A stretch of DNA of 64,000 bases from Apus apus (Eukaryota > Chordata > Aves > Apodiformes > Apodidae): the NCBI RefSeq assembly GCF_020740795.1, contig NC_067283.1, positions 3,313,659 to 3,377,658 of the forward strand, read 5' to 3'. This document shows, one piece after another, positions 36,901 through 48,900 of the stretch (within the stretch, counting starts at the first letter, position 1; each line of letters begins with the position of its first letter). Below the pieces are notes generated by a model, which saw only the letters and a list, made by a program, of their open reading frames with translations, ran no database searches and was not told where the DNA came from. The position numbers and the translations under genes are program-made.

Positions 36901-39900
36901 ATTCAACCAAACCCACACAAACACAATGGATTTTACAACTCTTTCTGCAAAGAGATGAATATTAGGAGAGACATTTTGACTGCATTTCATGTAGGTATAT
37001 TTTTCCCTGTGGCCTAAAAGGTTGCACAACATGTTGGGTGAAGACAGGTGCAGATTTTGCAAGGCAGATTTATTCCACATATTTTTATAACCCTTGTGCA
37101 TCATTCAGCCATTCACCCTGAGTTGGCATTTAACATGAAAATCCTCCGTCAGGGAGAAACGCGCACAATAGTGGCAGCCCTGGGTCTGCCTGAAAGCACT
37201 CTGGCTTCCAGAAGCTGTGGATTCTGCAGGACAAAGTCCTGTATTCATACAAAGAAGTGTTCCTGCATGGCTGGCTGGAGCAAACACTTCTCATACAGCT
37301 TCCTGCAGTCCTGCCTCAGTCACGACCCACTGCAAACTCCCACAGAGGTGAGAGGTTGGTCCGAACTCCATGGCTCACTGGGTTCTTGGCTGCTCTGCCA
37401 GTTAGTGTTGGCAGTTATCTGTGGCAGCAGACACCAGGCAATTGTTGATTTCATTTTATATGTCATTGTAACCATTCATAGACCTTCACAATTAAACCCC
37501 ACTGCTAAAAAATACAGATCCCAGTCAACCACCGAGAGGAAAAAAACACCAGCGTGTCACTGCAACGGGAATGCATCGTGCTGTAGAGAAGTTCCTGGGG
37601 AAAAGATGGGAAGCAGGCTGGTCTTTGATACCAGCTGAGAGGTGCTCAAGCAGAAAGGTCATTATAACAGCAGGGGCAGGACTCAGGGTAAGGATGCAGT
37701 AAAGCCAGAAAGCAAGGAAGAAACAGGGTGGATGGAAAATAGGATCTTGTTCTGGTGCTGCATGATATAAAAAAGAAACAGATCCAGAAGGGATCTGCAG
37801 AACTCTTGTGCCCAGTCTCCTGCTACTACCAGCAAGCAGCTCATCTAACATTAAGAATTTATTATGAGGGTTCCTTTTCTCAAGTTTTTTGGCTGGCTTC
37901 TGATCACATCTCTTTATTTTGGAGACTTCAATTTCCTGCCTAAATTTATTCATGACTAGTGTCCTCTTACGTCAATATGGCCTTCAGATAAACAGCTCCT
38001 CTCCCTCCTTAATGCTTGCTCCAGCTGATAACACTGAGTTTGAGAGTGAAAAAAAAAAAAAAATCCCTACTCCTTTATTCCCCTCATTTATCATCCTAGT
38101 GGGGAAATTTCACAGTTGCAGAGGGCTAGGGTGGGATGCAGATTCAGAGGAAAAACAGACAATGATGTCTGCACGTAGAGTTCCTGCTTAAACTCCTGCA
38201 GAGATGTGGTTGTTGTGACCAGTGGAGCCCAGAGACCCATCCAAATGCAGGTGTCCTCTACAAAGAGAGGTGAACAGCTTTCCAGACCCCAGTGAGTATA
38301 TTAATTAGAGCTCAGCTGACTATGGCTGCACTTTGCACACATAGCTCATGGGTAGGTACTTACCCCATAAGTACCAGGACTGAGAGATGGACACAGAACC
38401 AACAGGAGCCTCAAAATCTCATAGATCCCCAGGTGTGGTCCTCAGAAAGGACCAGACACCTATAAACTTTGGACCATGCTTATTTATTTTATGCATTTTC
38501 CATCCAAACTAACCTGCAATAATCACCTTTTTGTTTCTTTCAAATGAGAAAACAATGCAAACCCTCCCAAAGAAACATCTGATGTGCATTTGCAGGGTAA
38601 TTTTTGGTGCATTGCTTAAGAGGGGCAACAGAATAAAGGTGGAAATTTGCTGGCACATGACTACTTACTGAACTCACAAAGCAGTGTTCAGATTCTCCAC
38701 TTTCAAAGAGGATGACATCTTTTATGAAGACAGCAATGGCCCTCATGATGAAGGACATGAAGAGGTGCATATGAATATAGTTTCGGGTACAGTGCAGTTT
38801 TCTGTTGGGAAGAGATGAAACACCATTTCAGAAGAGCAAGGCTTCTCAAAAGCATTATTCATCAATTTGCATGTTTCTCCTGCCAAAATACAGACTTACA
38901 ATTAAACATTGCAAACATTGAGACAGACCATCAGACGGTTCTGATGGAAATCACCCCAAATCCACTTAAGCCTTTTTAAATCCACAAAACATGTGGCAAT
39001 CCATAGATCTGCAGCAGTGCTGCTGCTTTTCCAGCAGTTCTCAGAAAAAAAGGTCAAAGCACAGAATGACAGAAAACAGGTCCATCACATTGCTCTCCAC
39101 TGGAAAAGAAATGCTTTTGACTGAGCAAACTGTGCTCATGATAAAGGTCTGTCTTGTGCAGAATGTTTGTTCTGCAATCGTTCTTTTCCAAGTGAAATGT
39201 TTCTTCAGAAAGAGAAGTAAATTCTTAGCAGCTGCTGCCAAAATTAACACATATTACGGGCTTTCTGGAGCAATAGGAACTGCATTTTCACTTCAAAATG
39301 ACTACTTATTAGTGATATTGAGAACATCAGCAGGGTTTGTCTGTTCCTTGCCCATTCAAGTTTTGAAGGTGAATTTTGATCAACTAGGTTGTATTTTCAA
39401 ACAAGACTTTACATCAGCTAAATTGAAGGGCCTAATCCTCTGGAAATGGATACTTGGTACAGTCACCAGAACCACACCAGACCTCACTCAGCAGCATAAT
39501 CAAATTACCACCTCTTAATGAGTCACTGTGCATTGGGCAGAGCTTATGCTCTTAATCTCTGACCACGGCAAGATAATGTGACTGAGTTGAGTCTTCTGTG
39601 CAGGTGAAAGCAAGTCAAATTATGCTGTTTCCCACAAATGAAGAGCATGAACCCCAACACTTTCACCAGCTTGGCTGGCACCTTGCTGAGATGAGATAAT
39701 TTGCACAGGTGTCTAATTCATTCCTCCCTAGTAAGAGAAGTGAAGGGAGTGTGTGTGCTAAGTGTAAAGATATTGAAGGATGAGACCAGCCTGGGTATAA
39801 GTGTGAGAGTTACCCTAGAACTTGTGCTGTTTGCTACAGCTTTCTTTGGGGGTCAAGTCTGGACCAGACTGTCAGAAGCTGGAAAATCATTAATGCATTT

Positions 39901-42900
39901 CAGGGAAGTCACTGGTGACTAGCATGAGGAGATGGAATCACATCTAGAAGGTTCTTCCATCTCATGGACATCTGCTTTTTGCTCTTCTCCATATATGTGA
40001 ACAACATTATAATTGCAGATTGCCTTATATGAAGACTTCTTCATTGGAGGGATCCAAATGTAGGTGACTGAATCTACTATCATAGAAACATAGAATGATA
40101 GAATTTGGGTTGGAAGGGAGCTTAAAGATCATCTAGTTGCAACCCCCTGCATGGGCAGGGACACCTCCCACCAGACCAGGTTGGTCCAAGCCCCATCGAG
40201 CCTGGTTTTGAACAGTTCCAGGGATGGGGCTTCCACAGCTTCCCTGGGCAACCTAGGCCAGGGTCTCACCACCCTCACACTAAAGAATTTCCTCCTAATG
40301 TCTAAATTATAAACAAGAGAGGCTGAATATTAATTTGCTGCAATCTAGGCCTCTAATGCCATTTGATTTGCTGTAGGGTATCTGCCCATCAGTCCATAAG
40401 GGTCTAGGTTTCCTGAAGGTCCTGCATTTTATTTACTAAACTTGTGCACATCTCAGAGGCTCCAGCACGTCTAAAATGGCTCTGGGATGTCTATGTCTTG
40501 TCATGGAGCTTCATGGGCTATAGAAGGAAGCAACTCTGAAATAGACTTTGGGAGGCAGTTTTGGGGTGTGTGTTTCATCTGTACCAGTTTGAGTAACTTC
40601 TTAAGTCGACAGAGATAATCCTATAGTATCCATATACACCACTGACAAGTCTCTGTGGACTCTAATAAGATTATGGGATAATGGCCGTTACAATCTATGT
40701 TTAGTGAAATGAAGCCCACTTAAATAATTGGTTTGGGTTATAACTCTCAAACAAAGGCCACAAATCCCACAGCAAAACCCACTGATACCAAAAGATGGAG
40801 GAACTCTCCTCCCTTGTCCAACTAAGACTTGGCAGAAATTTTTTACACACGCTTGTAAAGCTCATGGTCTGACTCCAAAGCACTTGATTTATTTGGGCTT
40901 AAACAGCCACTGTGTCCTCTGGGTCATCCCCTAACCTAGGCCTTTTCTACCCGTGGTCTTACCTGAAGAGACACAAAATGATCATGGCAGCTGTGAGAGC
41001 TATGAGTGATAAAGTGTGTCCAATGGTGTAGCCGGTCTTGACCGTGCCGTAGAACGCCGTTTGCTGAGGGGGAGAAAGAAACAAATCAGGACTCTCAAAG
41101 ATCTGCCACCATGCACTGCTACACACACCATCACTGAACGTGTACTGACGTTCTCAGTGAGACAAGGAAACCAATTCCTGCACCCTATAAAATCACATCT
41201 ATTGGAGTACATGGCTCAGTTACCACTGGTGTGAATAGGAATCACAGAATCATAGAATGGTTTGGGTTGGAAGGGATCTTAACCATCATCTAGATCCAAC
41301 TCACTTGCATGGGCAGGGACACCTTTACCTCCCATTAGACTCAGAGCCCCATCCAGCCTTGAACACTTCCAGGGATGGGGCATCCACAGCCTTCCTGGGC
41401 AACCTGTTCCAGTGTCTCATCACCCTCACACTAAAGAATTTCTTTCTAATGTGCAACCTAAATCTCCCCTTTTCCAGTTTTAATCCATTCCCCCTTATCC
41501 TCTCACTACAAGTCCTTATCAAAAGTCCCTCCCCAGCTTTCCTGTAGCCTCTTCAGGTCTCCCCAGAGCCTTCTCTTCTCTAGGCTGAACAACCCCAACT
41601 CTCTCAGCTGCTTCCATACCAGAGCTGCTGCAGCCCTTTGATCATCTTTGTGGCCTCCTCTGGCTTTGCTCCAGGAGCTCCATGTCCTTCTTATGCTGAG
41701 GGCTCCAGAACTGGACACAGTACTCCTGGTGAGATCTCACAACAACACCAAAATGTGTGGTGAGGTCAACATGTTGGAGGGGAGCGATGCCATTCAGAGG
41801 GACCCTGACAGGCTTCAGAAGTGGCCTCATGCAAACTGCATTAATTTCAACAAGGCCAACAGAAAGATTCTGCACCTGGTTGGGGCAATCCCAAGTGCAA
41901 ATACAGGTTGGGTGGAGAATGGATTGAAGACAGCCCAGAGGGGAAGGACTTGGGGGTGATGGTGGATGAGAAGCTCAACATGAGCCAGCAAAGCGTGCTT
42001 GCTGCCCAGAAACCAACCATGTCCTGGGCTGCATCAAAAGAAGAGTGGCCAGCAGGTCAAGGGAGGTGATTCTCCCCCAGAAGAACGTGTCCAGTTGTGG
42101 CACAGCTTGGATCACACCAAAACCAGGTTACGGTTACAGTTACACAAGGGAAAAGTTCATGTATGATGGAGTCTGATTTGACAGTTGCAGAGACAGGTAC
42201 AAGGTTATAAACCTGTGGAACAAGAATGACTAATGTTCAGCCAAACAGCTCCCTGACACATCAGCTCTGAGGTGGTGAGTGTGATGAACTTCACCTCAGG
42301 CTCACTAAGGAAGTTTGAGGACAGAACTAGTCTGGAAATTGGTTTGCTTTTGTGGAATCATATCATAGAATCATAGAATCATAGAATGGTTTGGGTTGGA
42401 AGAGATGTAAAGATCATCTAGTTCCAACCCCCCTGCCATAGGCAGGGACACCTCCCACCAGACCAGGTTGCTCCAAGCTTCATCCAACCTGCCCTTCAAC
42501 GTTTCCAGGGATGGGAATTCCATAACTTCCCTGGGCAACCTGGAAGTTAGATTCTGTGTTTTGGCGAGTAAAAACTTAAACTGTTCTCACTGAAATCACA
42601 GATATGTTGATTCAGAAATTAGTTCATGGCTTTTCTCTTTGAGAGTATGCAGAGGGAACTTCTGAACATGGAGCACCACAAGACTTCAATCCAGCAGGGA
42701 ATCTTGTTTTAAATAAAATGGGGGAGTAAGGCAACAAAACTCCAGCTCTCCTAAGGTTCTCCAGCAACATTCTAAATCAGTATATTTTGATTTTCAGCTT
42801 AAAAAAAGGACAAATGATCAGTTGGTATTTGGATATTTGTTCTATCCATGAAAAATCCAAGTTTTTATGAGAATCTAACAACTTGTGGAAAATCTTATTG

Positions 42901-45900
42901 TTCCAGCCCTTGGACTGACCCTCCTCTGCTTTTCTTGCCATCATTTTCTATTAAAAAACCCAACCCCCCTAAAATTGTAAAGAGCAGTTTAACCAGCAAA
43001 TCTAAACCCGAGCTTGTTTTGGAAAACCCTCTTTAATAACAGCAAGGGTTTGACATTTTTATCTGATCTTTTCAGAGGCCTTGACAAGTACGAGGTACTT
43101 CACAGAACCAGTGAGGCTGAGATGAGTAGTAATCCCCTAGCATTTGCACAAGGCAGCTTGGGGGGGTGTTAAGACAGAGCTTCCAGAGAGTGCAAAAGGT
43201 TAAACTGGTCATATCTACATTCCTTCTGAGACCAGAGATGTGAGAGATGGCTGAAAACGTGGTGTCTTCACAGCCCCACTTCAATGCGTCCACAGCACTA
43301 AGAGCTTTGGGTCAGAAACTCTGAAAACACCATTCAAGCAATGACTTTAGGCTAATTTATCTACCTCATCTCATCTATATGATGCCAGGAGGCTGCTATG
43401 GTGATGGAGTCACGTGGTATGGCGTGGTCATACCTAAGGTTCCACCCTTCTACCTCACTGTCCTGCAGATCCTACCCAAAGCTAATTATATATAGGCTTG
43501 TTTCCAATTTTGTTTGAGTTTGTGCTCAGGCCTCTGTCCCAAAGGCAGTTGAGACTTTTCCAACAAAAGTAGTCAACTTCTTTCATGTTGATTCAAGATC
43601 TGTTTTCATTATCTGGTTTCTTTCTTGATGGCACCAGAGCAGAAGTGTTCCAGCAAAGACCTGACCAGCAGAAGGAAGGAATTTGTGGTGTGAGACTGAG
43701 CTTGAGGAAGAGATTGTCCCACACTAGATTTAGGAGAGCAGAGAAATAGGGAAAAAGAAATTAAAAGATGTAATAGGAGATGCCAGTAGTGGGATGATGG
43801 ATGGAAACTCTCTGGTGTGAAAACAGGTAAAGACCTTCTGCTTCTTAGAGTTATTCACAGTTATGCACAGAAAGATGCAATAAGTAATTCCCTGCTTTTA
43901 TGGTTTCTGATGACCAGTCCTTCTTGTGTACAAAGAGATGGCTCTGCATTCAGCTTTAATGTAGCATCAGGGGTCATCTCTGTTCTGCAAACAGCACATA
44001 AGGACTTCTGACTCCTCTGTTGCACTTGCTAATGACAATCACTTCCTATTTTACAGATAACAAAGCCCTAGATAACTAATGGAATAGGAATTTCACTGAG
44101 CACTCAGATTATTAAAATATTCTTGTCAGAAAACAAAGGGATTTAGAGAAGGTAAGGCATGCCCAGGGTGCCTGAGTTCTAGCTGCAGACCTAGACCAAT
44201 GTACAGAGTGAAATGAAGCAATTTAATCATTTTCCCTTTGAGTTCTAAAAGCCTCTGTTTAACTTCACAAATAGCTAAGGTAGATGCTAAAAGAAGATGA
44301 ACTAAGAATTAACTTTGTTGATTTCTGTTCAGTAACCTCCACATTTCTCTCTTGGCAAGTGAGATTAGAATATGAGACATTTACATTTGTCAGAGAAGAA
44401 AAGAAATACTGCTATCAAGTCTTTCAGTAGCCCTGCACCCAAACATGCTTTGAGCTGACATCACTGAGCCTAAAGTCACCTGGGCTCCCTCTAGAGTAAG
44501 TGCCAAGAGGCTCCTTTGGAGAGAAACGTGGGGTGAACTGACCTCTGGAGGTTTCTGTTTTCTTCATTGCCTTCAGGTGGGGTCTATGGGGACGCTTAGG
44601 GTGGTCCCTCTCTGGCCAGATGGAGGCAGACAGGCACGAAGTTATGAATCTGTTCTGGTTTGAAAGGACCGGGAAAGAAACAGCCTGTGGTCATAACTGC
44701 TCTGAGACTGCCTAGGACCCCACCAGTAACTCCCAGTCTGTGGATGCAGCAGTTACTGGGGGGAGCAGCCGTGCCTATGGGGAGGAGAAAGTGGGCCAGG
44801 TGACCCAAATGGACCAATCACAGCACTCCTGCCTATGGTGCTCAGTATAAAATGGCTCCTAAGGGCATCTCTGGGTTGGGCTTTGTTTGTCTTTGTTCAC
44901 TTTTGTTGCTTCTGCATCTTGTTTCTTCACTGAAGAACAGCACTGTTCATCAAGACAGGTTGCCTTCTCCTGCCTCCCCAAGTAGGACTGGCTGGGTTGA
45001 TCTGAGGCTGTTGGTGACTGTCACTGGCACCCTGGACTCAGGCATCTCCATTTGCTGCTGAGTTCAGTGTGGGACTTTTCTGGTTGGGAAGTCATTAACA
45101 ACTGGGTTCCATATTTACATATTTATATATGTATATTTGTAATTCACCATCATTATTACTACTTCATTAAACTTATTGTAGTATCATAAAGGTTGGAAGG
45201 GACCTTAAAGATCAACAAGTTCCAACCCCCTTGCCATGAGCAGGGAACCACTAGACCAGGTTGCACAAAACCTCATCCAACCTGGCCTTAAAAACCTCCA
45301 GGGATGGGGCATCAACAACCTTCCTGGGCAACGCATTCCAGTTCCTCACCACCCTTATAATGAAGAACTTCTTCCTAAGATCTAACCTAAATCACCTCTC
45401 TCTCAGTTTAAAACCATCCTAGGTTTTTTCCAGCCTTCAAGTCTCTCTCTCTTATTCTCCTTTTTACCTTTCCCTTGGATGGCAGTAGAGGAATAACAGA
45501 GAGCATCTCTGTCACCTAGTTATTGGCTAAAACTGTGACAGATTCTATAAAACTGCATCATGTCTGACAATGGGGCAGCAAAGCAACACCCCCCATATTT
45601 GCTAATATGGGGGGTTTTTTAAAAGGTTGGAGAAAGCATCATGAACACTGCAAAGATCATAAGTGCCCAGCTTTGGTGCCTGCATCACCTGCTTCTCAGG
45701 GACTGCCAGAATTCACAACTCAGATCTTACACACAGCCCTTATTTATCTTTCAAGCTTTTCTTGTTGTTTCTGACTTGAGACCAGCAGGTGTTAGAAGTA
45801 CATGCAGGAAGTTTATCAGTCTGTTCAGGACCTCATGTCCCACACAGCCTCTTGTTCTCATTTTTTGTTTTCTGTTCCCTTTATTTCTTCCTCCCCAAGC

Positions 45901-48900
45901 TGACAGCCAGGTCAACAACAACAACAATCTATTCTTCACGGGCTAGTACTGCGTGTTCACCCCCCTCAGCTTCCTTTCACACAAATTAGACTTAAACAGC
46001 ACGACAAAACTACGGAAATGGAGAGAAAATAATTAAGAAAGAATTAAAAGAACACAACAGGAGTTCTCTTGGTAACGCAGCACTCTGGCAATGCTGCAAT
46101 CCGTTGGGTCACCAAAGCGTGTCCCAGGAATTCCCAAATCCCCTTTGCAGCTGGAACATAAACTGGAGCTCTCAGTGGAGGACCTTCCTGGAACAGACCT
46201 GTCACAATGGCATTTGCAATGAGAAACTGGTGCCATGGAACTGGACCTGAGGAGTGGGACACTTGAGGGTGTGAAGTGGTGACTGACATCGAAGACAGAC
46301 TGAATGTCTCTTCAGCAGAGCCCTGAAATTCTTTGTGCATCTTTCCCTTTGCTATTTTCTGTCCTTTTTCCCTCTCATGGCTGGCTTAGTTCTGTTCATG
46401 TTCTCCCTTAACTCTTTGAGTGACCAGACACAAAGACCATTATATTTATGTGTTACTGAGATTCCTGTGCCCATCATTCACAAACAGTGACATACATAGG
46501 TTTCATATAAACACATGGTTGCAGTGAAATGTAATTATTTTCTGTCTTAAGCTTTTTCTTGCTGGCTGTGGAACAGCTATGGGTGACTAGTTTACATTTG
46601 ATATTGAACTTTTAGGTGAGGTGAACTAGTTAGGTGAGGTGAATCTTGCTTGTAACATTTGCTATCCTCTTTAGACTTCACCCTTCTTGTCTCAGCACGA
46701 AGCGAACGAATAAAAAGCTCCTTCTTGTGCAATGACAATCCTCTGTAAAGGTAATTATGCCCAGGTCAGTGATCACTAATTCACATACAGGTGGTATCAC
46801 AGAGAGCTTTAGAGTTTCCTTGGAAAAATTCAGTAACGTTGCAGGAAAATTTGTGTGACTGAAATCAACAGAGCAGCACTGATAGCAAATGAGTTATGTC
46901 CTTTTATCCCTTTTGATCTATTGATGCTTATGTTGGTCTAGAAATACTGGAATCATCGTATCTACTTAAGGATAAATGTAAATGTGGAAGGCTTGTTTTG
47001 AAGTTGAACGTGGAAAATCAACCCCCTGAGGTTATGTGAGGGCATCAGAGAGACACTGATCTCCTCAGGTGCTGATATCCTGCCAACTCCCTGGAAATCA
47101 AAAGAGGGATCATCTCTTTGAGCAGACACTTGACCAGGGATCCTCCAGAGGATCCTTCCCTCTTCAGGGATCAGCATGGGAATAGGAAAAATTGGGCATG
47201 GCAAAATCATGTGATTCTGGTATCGATCCCTGATGAATCTTGATGACTACCCATCTGGGTCTACAAACCTCTTCCCCTGGAGTGCTGTTGGAGTCATACC
47301 CACAAGCTACGGCATACGGCGCAGGGTACACGTCTGTCCAGCCCTGGCTTGTACAATTCCTGGTCACATTCCCTGGAAGAAAAGACAAAAGGATGATTTA
47401 ATTAGAAAAATTCATCTTGCTGTTAACCAAATGTCTGCCTTTTAAGTCAAAGGCCAGAGCACGTTTCTTGTGGCCCTTAAAATTCTCACACTTTTGCTCT
47501 GTTATGAATTGTTTGTATTACATACAACACATAAGTAAGAGGGATTCCTTGGGTTGTAAAGTTAAGATCTCAAAAATAAGTACATTTTAATACTGAGGTG
47601 TCCACAAAGCATCTCTTCTTATGGTACCATCATGCCAGTTGGACACAGACAGTTGGTTGTTTGGGCTTCACCAATATTGAGAGCCCTGCTGTCATATTGC
47701 CTTTCTTTCTGGAAAAATATTTAATCTAAATAGAGCAGTGAAGTATTTACATCTTTCCCTCTGCTTGTGACAAGCCAAGACAGGGATAGATAAAGTGGTA
47801 ATTTCACATTATGCAGCTGAAGTTGGAGGTCTGGGAACTGAATGCTATCCTCAAAACCCAGACCTTGCTGACAAGGTGCCCGATCAAATGTGATTCCTGG
47901 GAAATCTACTGCACTCTTGTTTGAGAACCAAACACTTCAAAATTTGGCAAAGAGGGGAGAAAAACCAGATACTGACAACCCGTAATGCCTGTTTTAACAT
48001 GTATATTCAAAGGCAGGTAGATTTCCTGGACTCTTTAAGTTGAGGGCTTAGGGATTTCAACCAGCTGAAAAGAGCCTTTATTAAGGATGTTATTAAAGAT
48101 GTTCTTTATTAAGGACATCTCTATCCTTCAGCCAAAACAACAAAACTGTGGAGTTCACAGACTTCTCTGGTACTTTGCCATTCCTGGACTATTGGAGATG
48201 TAAGGGGTTTTGCCAGGATAATGAATTTCTCCCTTTGTAAGACATCTCTCTTTCCTGTCCCAGCTGGACCTCCAGCCCACAGGGGCTAGGGGCTGTGCAG
48301 ACATTAATCAAGAAGAAGGAGAGATCAACAATCTGACCAGGATAGGCCTTTCCCTAAAAGGTTCATAGTCTAGAAGGCCCAGAGAAATGTTTGTCAGATA
48401 TCAGAAAGAAGCCACACATGCAAAAGTACACTGCAATTTTGCCCCCCACCCACTCTAACCACAGGTCCCTACCAAACATTCACATCACCCTGACATTCCT
48501 TTGGTGTCACTTATCACACAAAACTTCCTGCCATCACCACTGGGAAGCTGGTACAATAAACCAGCCTGAACAAACAGTAGTCAAAACTCACTCCTTACAT
48601 AAAGAATTACATCAGTGAAACTGAAGGGCTTTGCAAACATTTGCAACAACAGTGTTCTCTGCACACAGGAATAACAGAACTTCTGCAAACAGGAGCAAAT
48701 CAAGTCTGCAGAATTATGAGTCATGAAAACACTCAAGCATCACCTTCAGGAATTTCTGAAGATTGAGTCACCTGAACATCTTCCTAAACCTGTCTTGCAC
48801 TGAAATAAGCAGCAGCGTCTCCCCTGGATTAATTAACTTCTTGAATCCTTGCAACAGATGGTTTTGACACTAGAACGTGCCACTGACATTTGTCTTTACA

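Larger units (their letters stand above)
27951..38668 (-). other. VIPR1: VIPR1 intron 6 (10.7 kb)
   Basis: Holds CR1 fragments at 28.51 and 30.07 kb (minus) and at 31.14, 34.60, 34.78 and 35.46 kb (plus), a short (TA)n at 29048-29068 and a 20-bp tandem duplication at 29611-29650. The 36-38.6 kb part is unique sequence without repeats I recognise, with a 196-codon plus-strand open frame at 37048-37638. Confidence 0.85.
44651..45540 (+). mobile_element. Solo LTR, ERVL-like, interrupted by a CR1
   Basis: Begins TGTTCTGGTTTG and ends AAACTGTGACA, with the TG...CA ends of an LTR. Flanks GAATC (44646-44650) and GATTC (45541-45545) match at 4 of 5 bases, fitting a 5-bp target duplication. Inside are a CCAAT box (44813-44817), TATAAAA (44846-44852) and ATTAAA (45166-45171) in the order expected for U3 and R. 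A CR1 (45181-45420) splits it, leaving about 120 bp of LTR 3' end. No retroviral internal region or gene is present. Antisense to VIPR1. Class assignment is from the termini only. Confidence 0.78.
41064..47268 (-). other. VIPR1: VIPR1 intron 4 (6.2 kb)
   Basis: Contains the CR1 pair at 41.24-42.11 kb, a CR1 at 42.36 kb, an LTR interrupted by a CR1 (44651-45540), a strong hairpin at 45585-45618 and an 18-bp tandem duplication at 46613-46648. Apart from these the intron shows nothing I recognise. Confidence 0.85.

Noticed and set aside
45585..45618. Bacterial-type terminator
   Set aside because: Stem followed by Ts fits the shape, but the sequence is nuclear avian DNA in an intron; recorded as a hairpin only.
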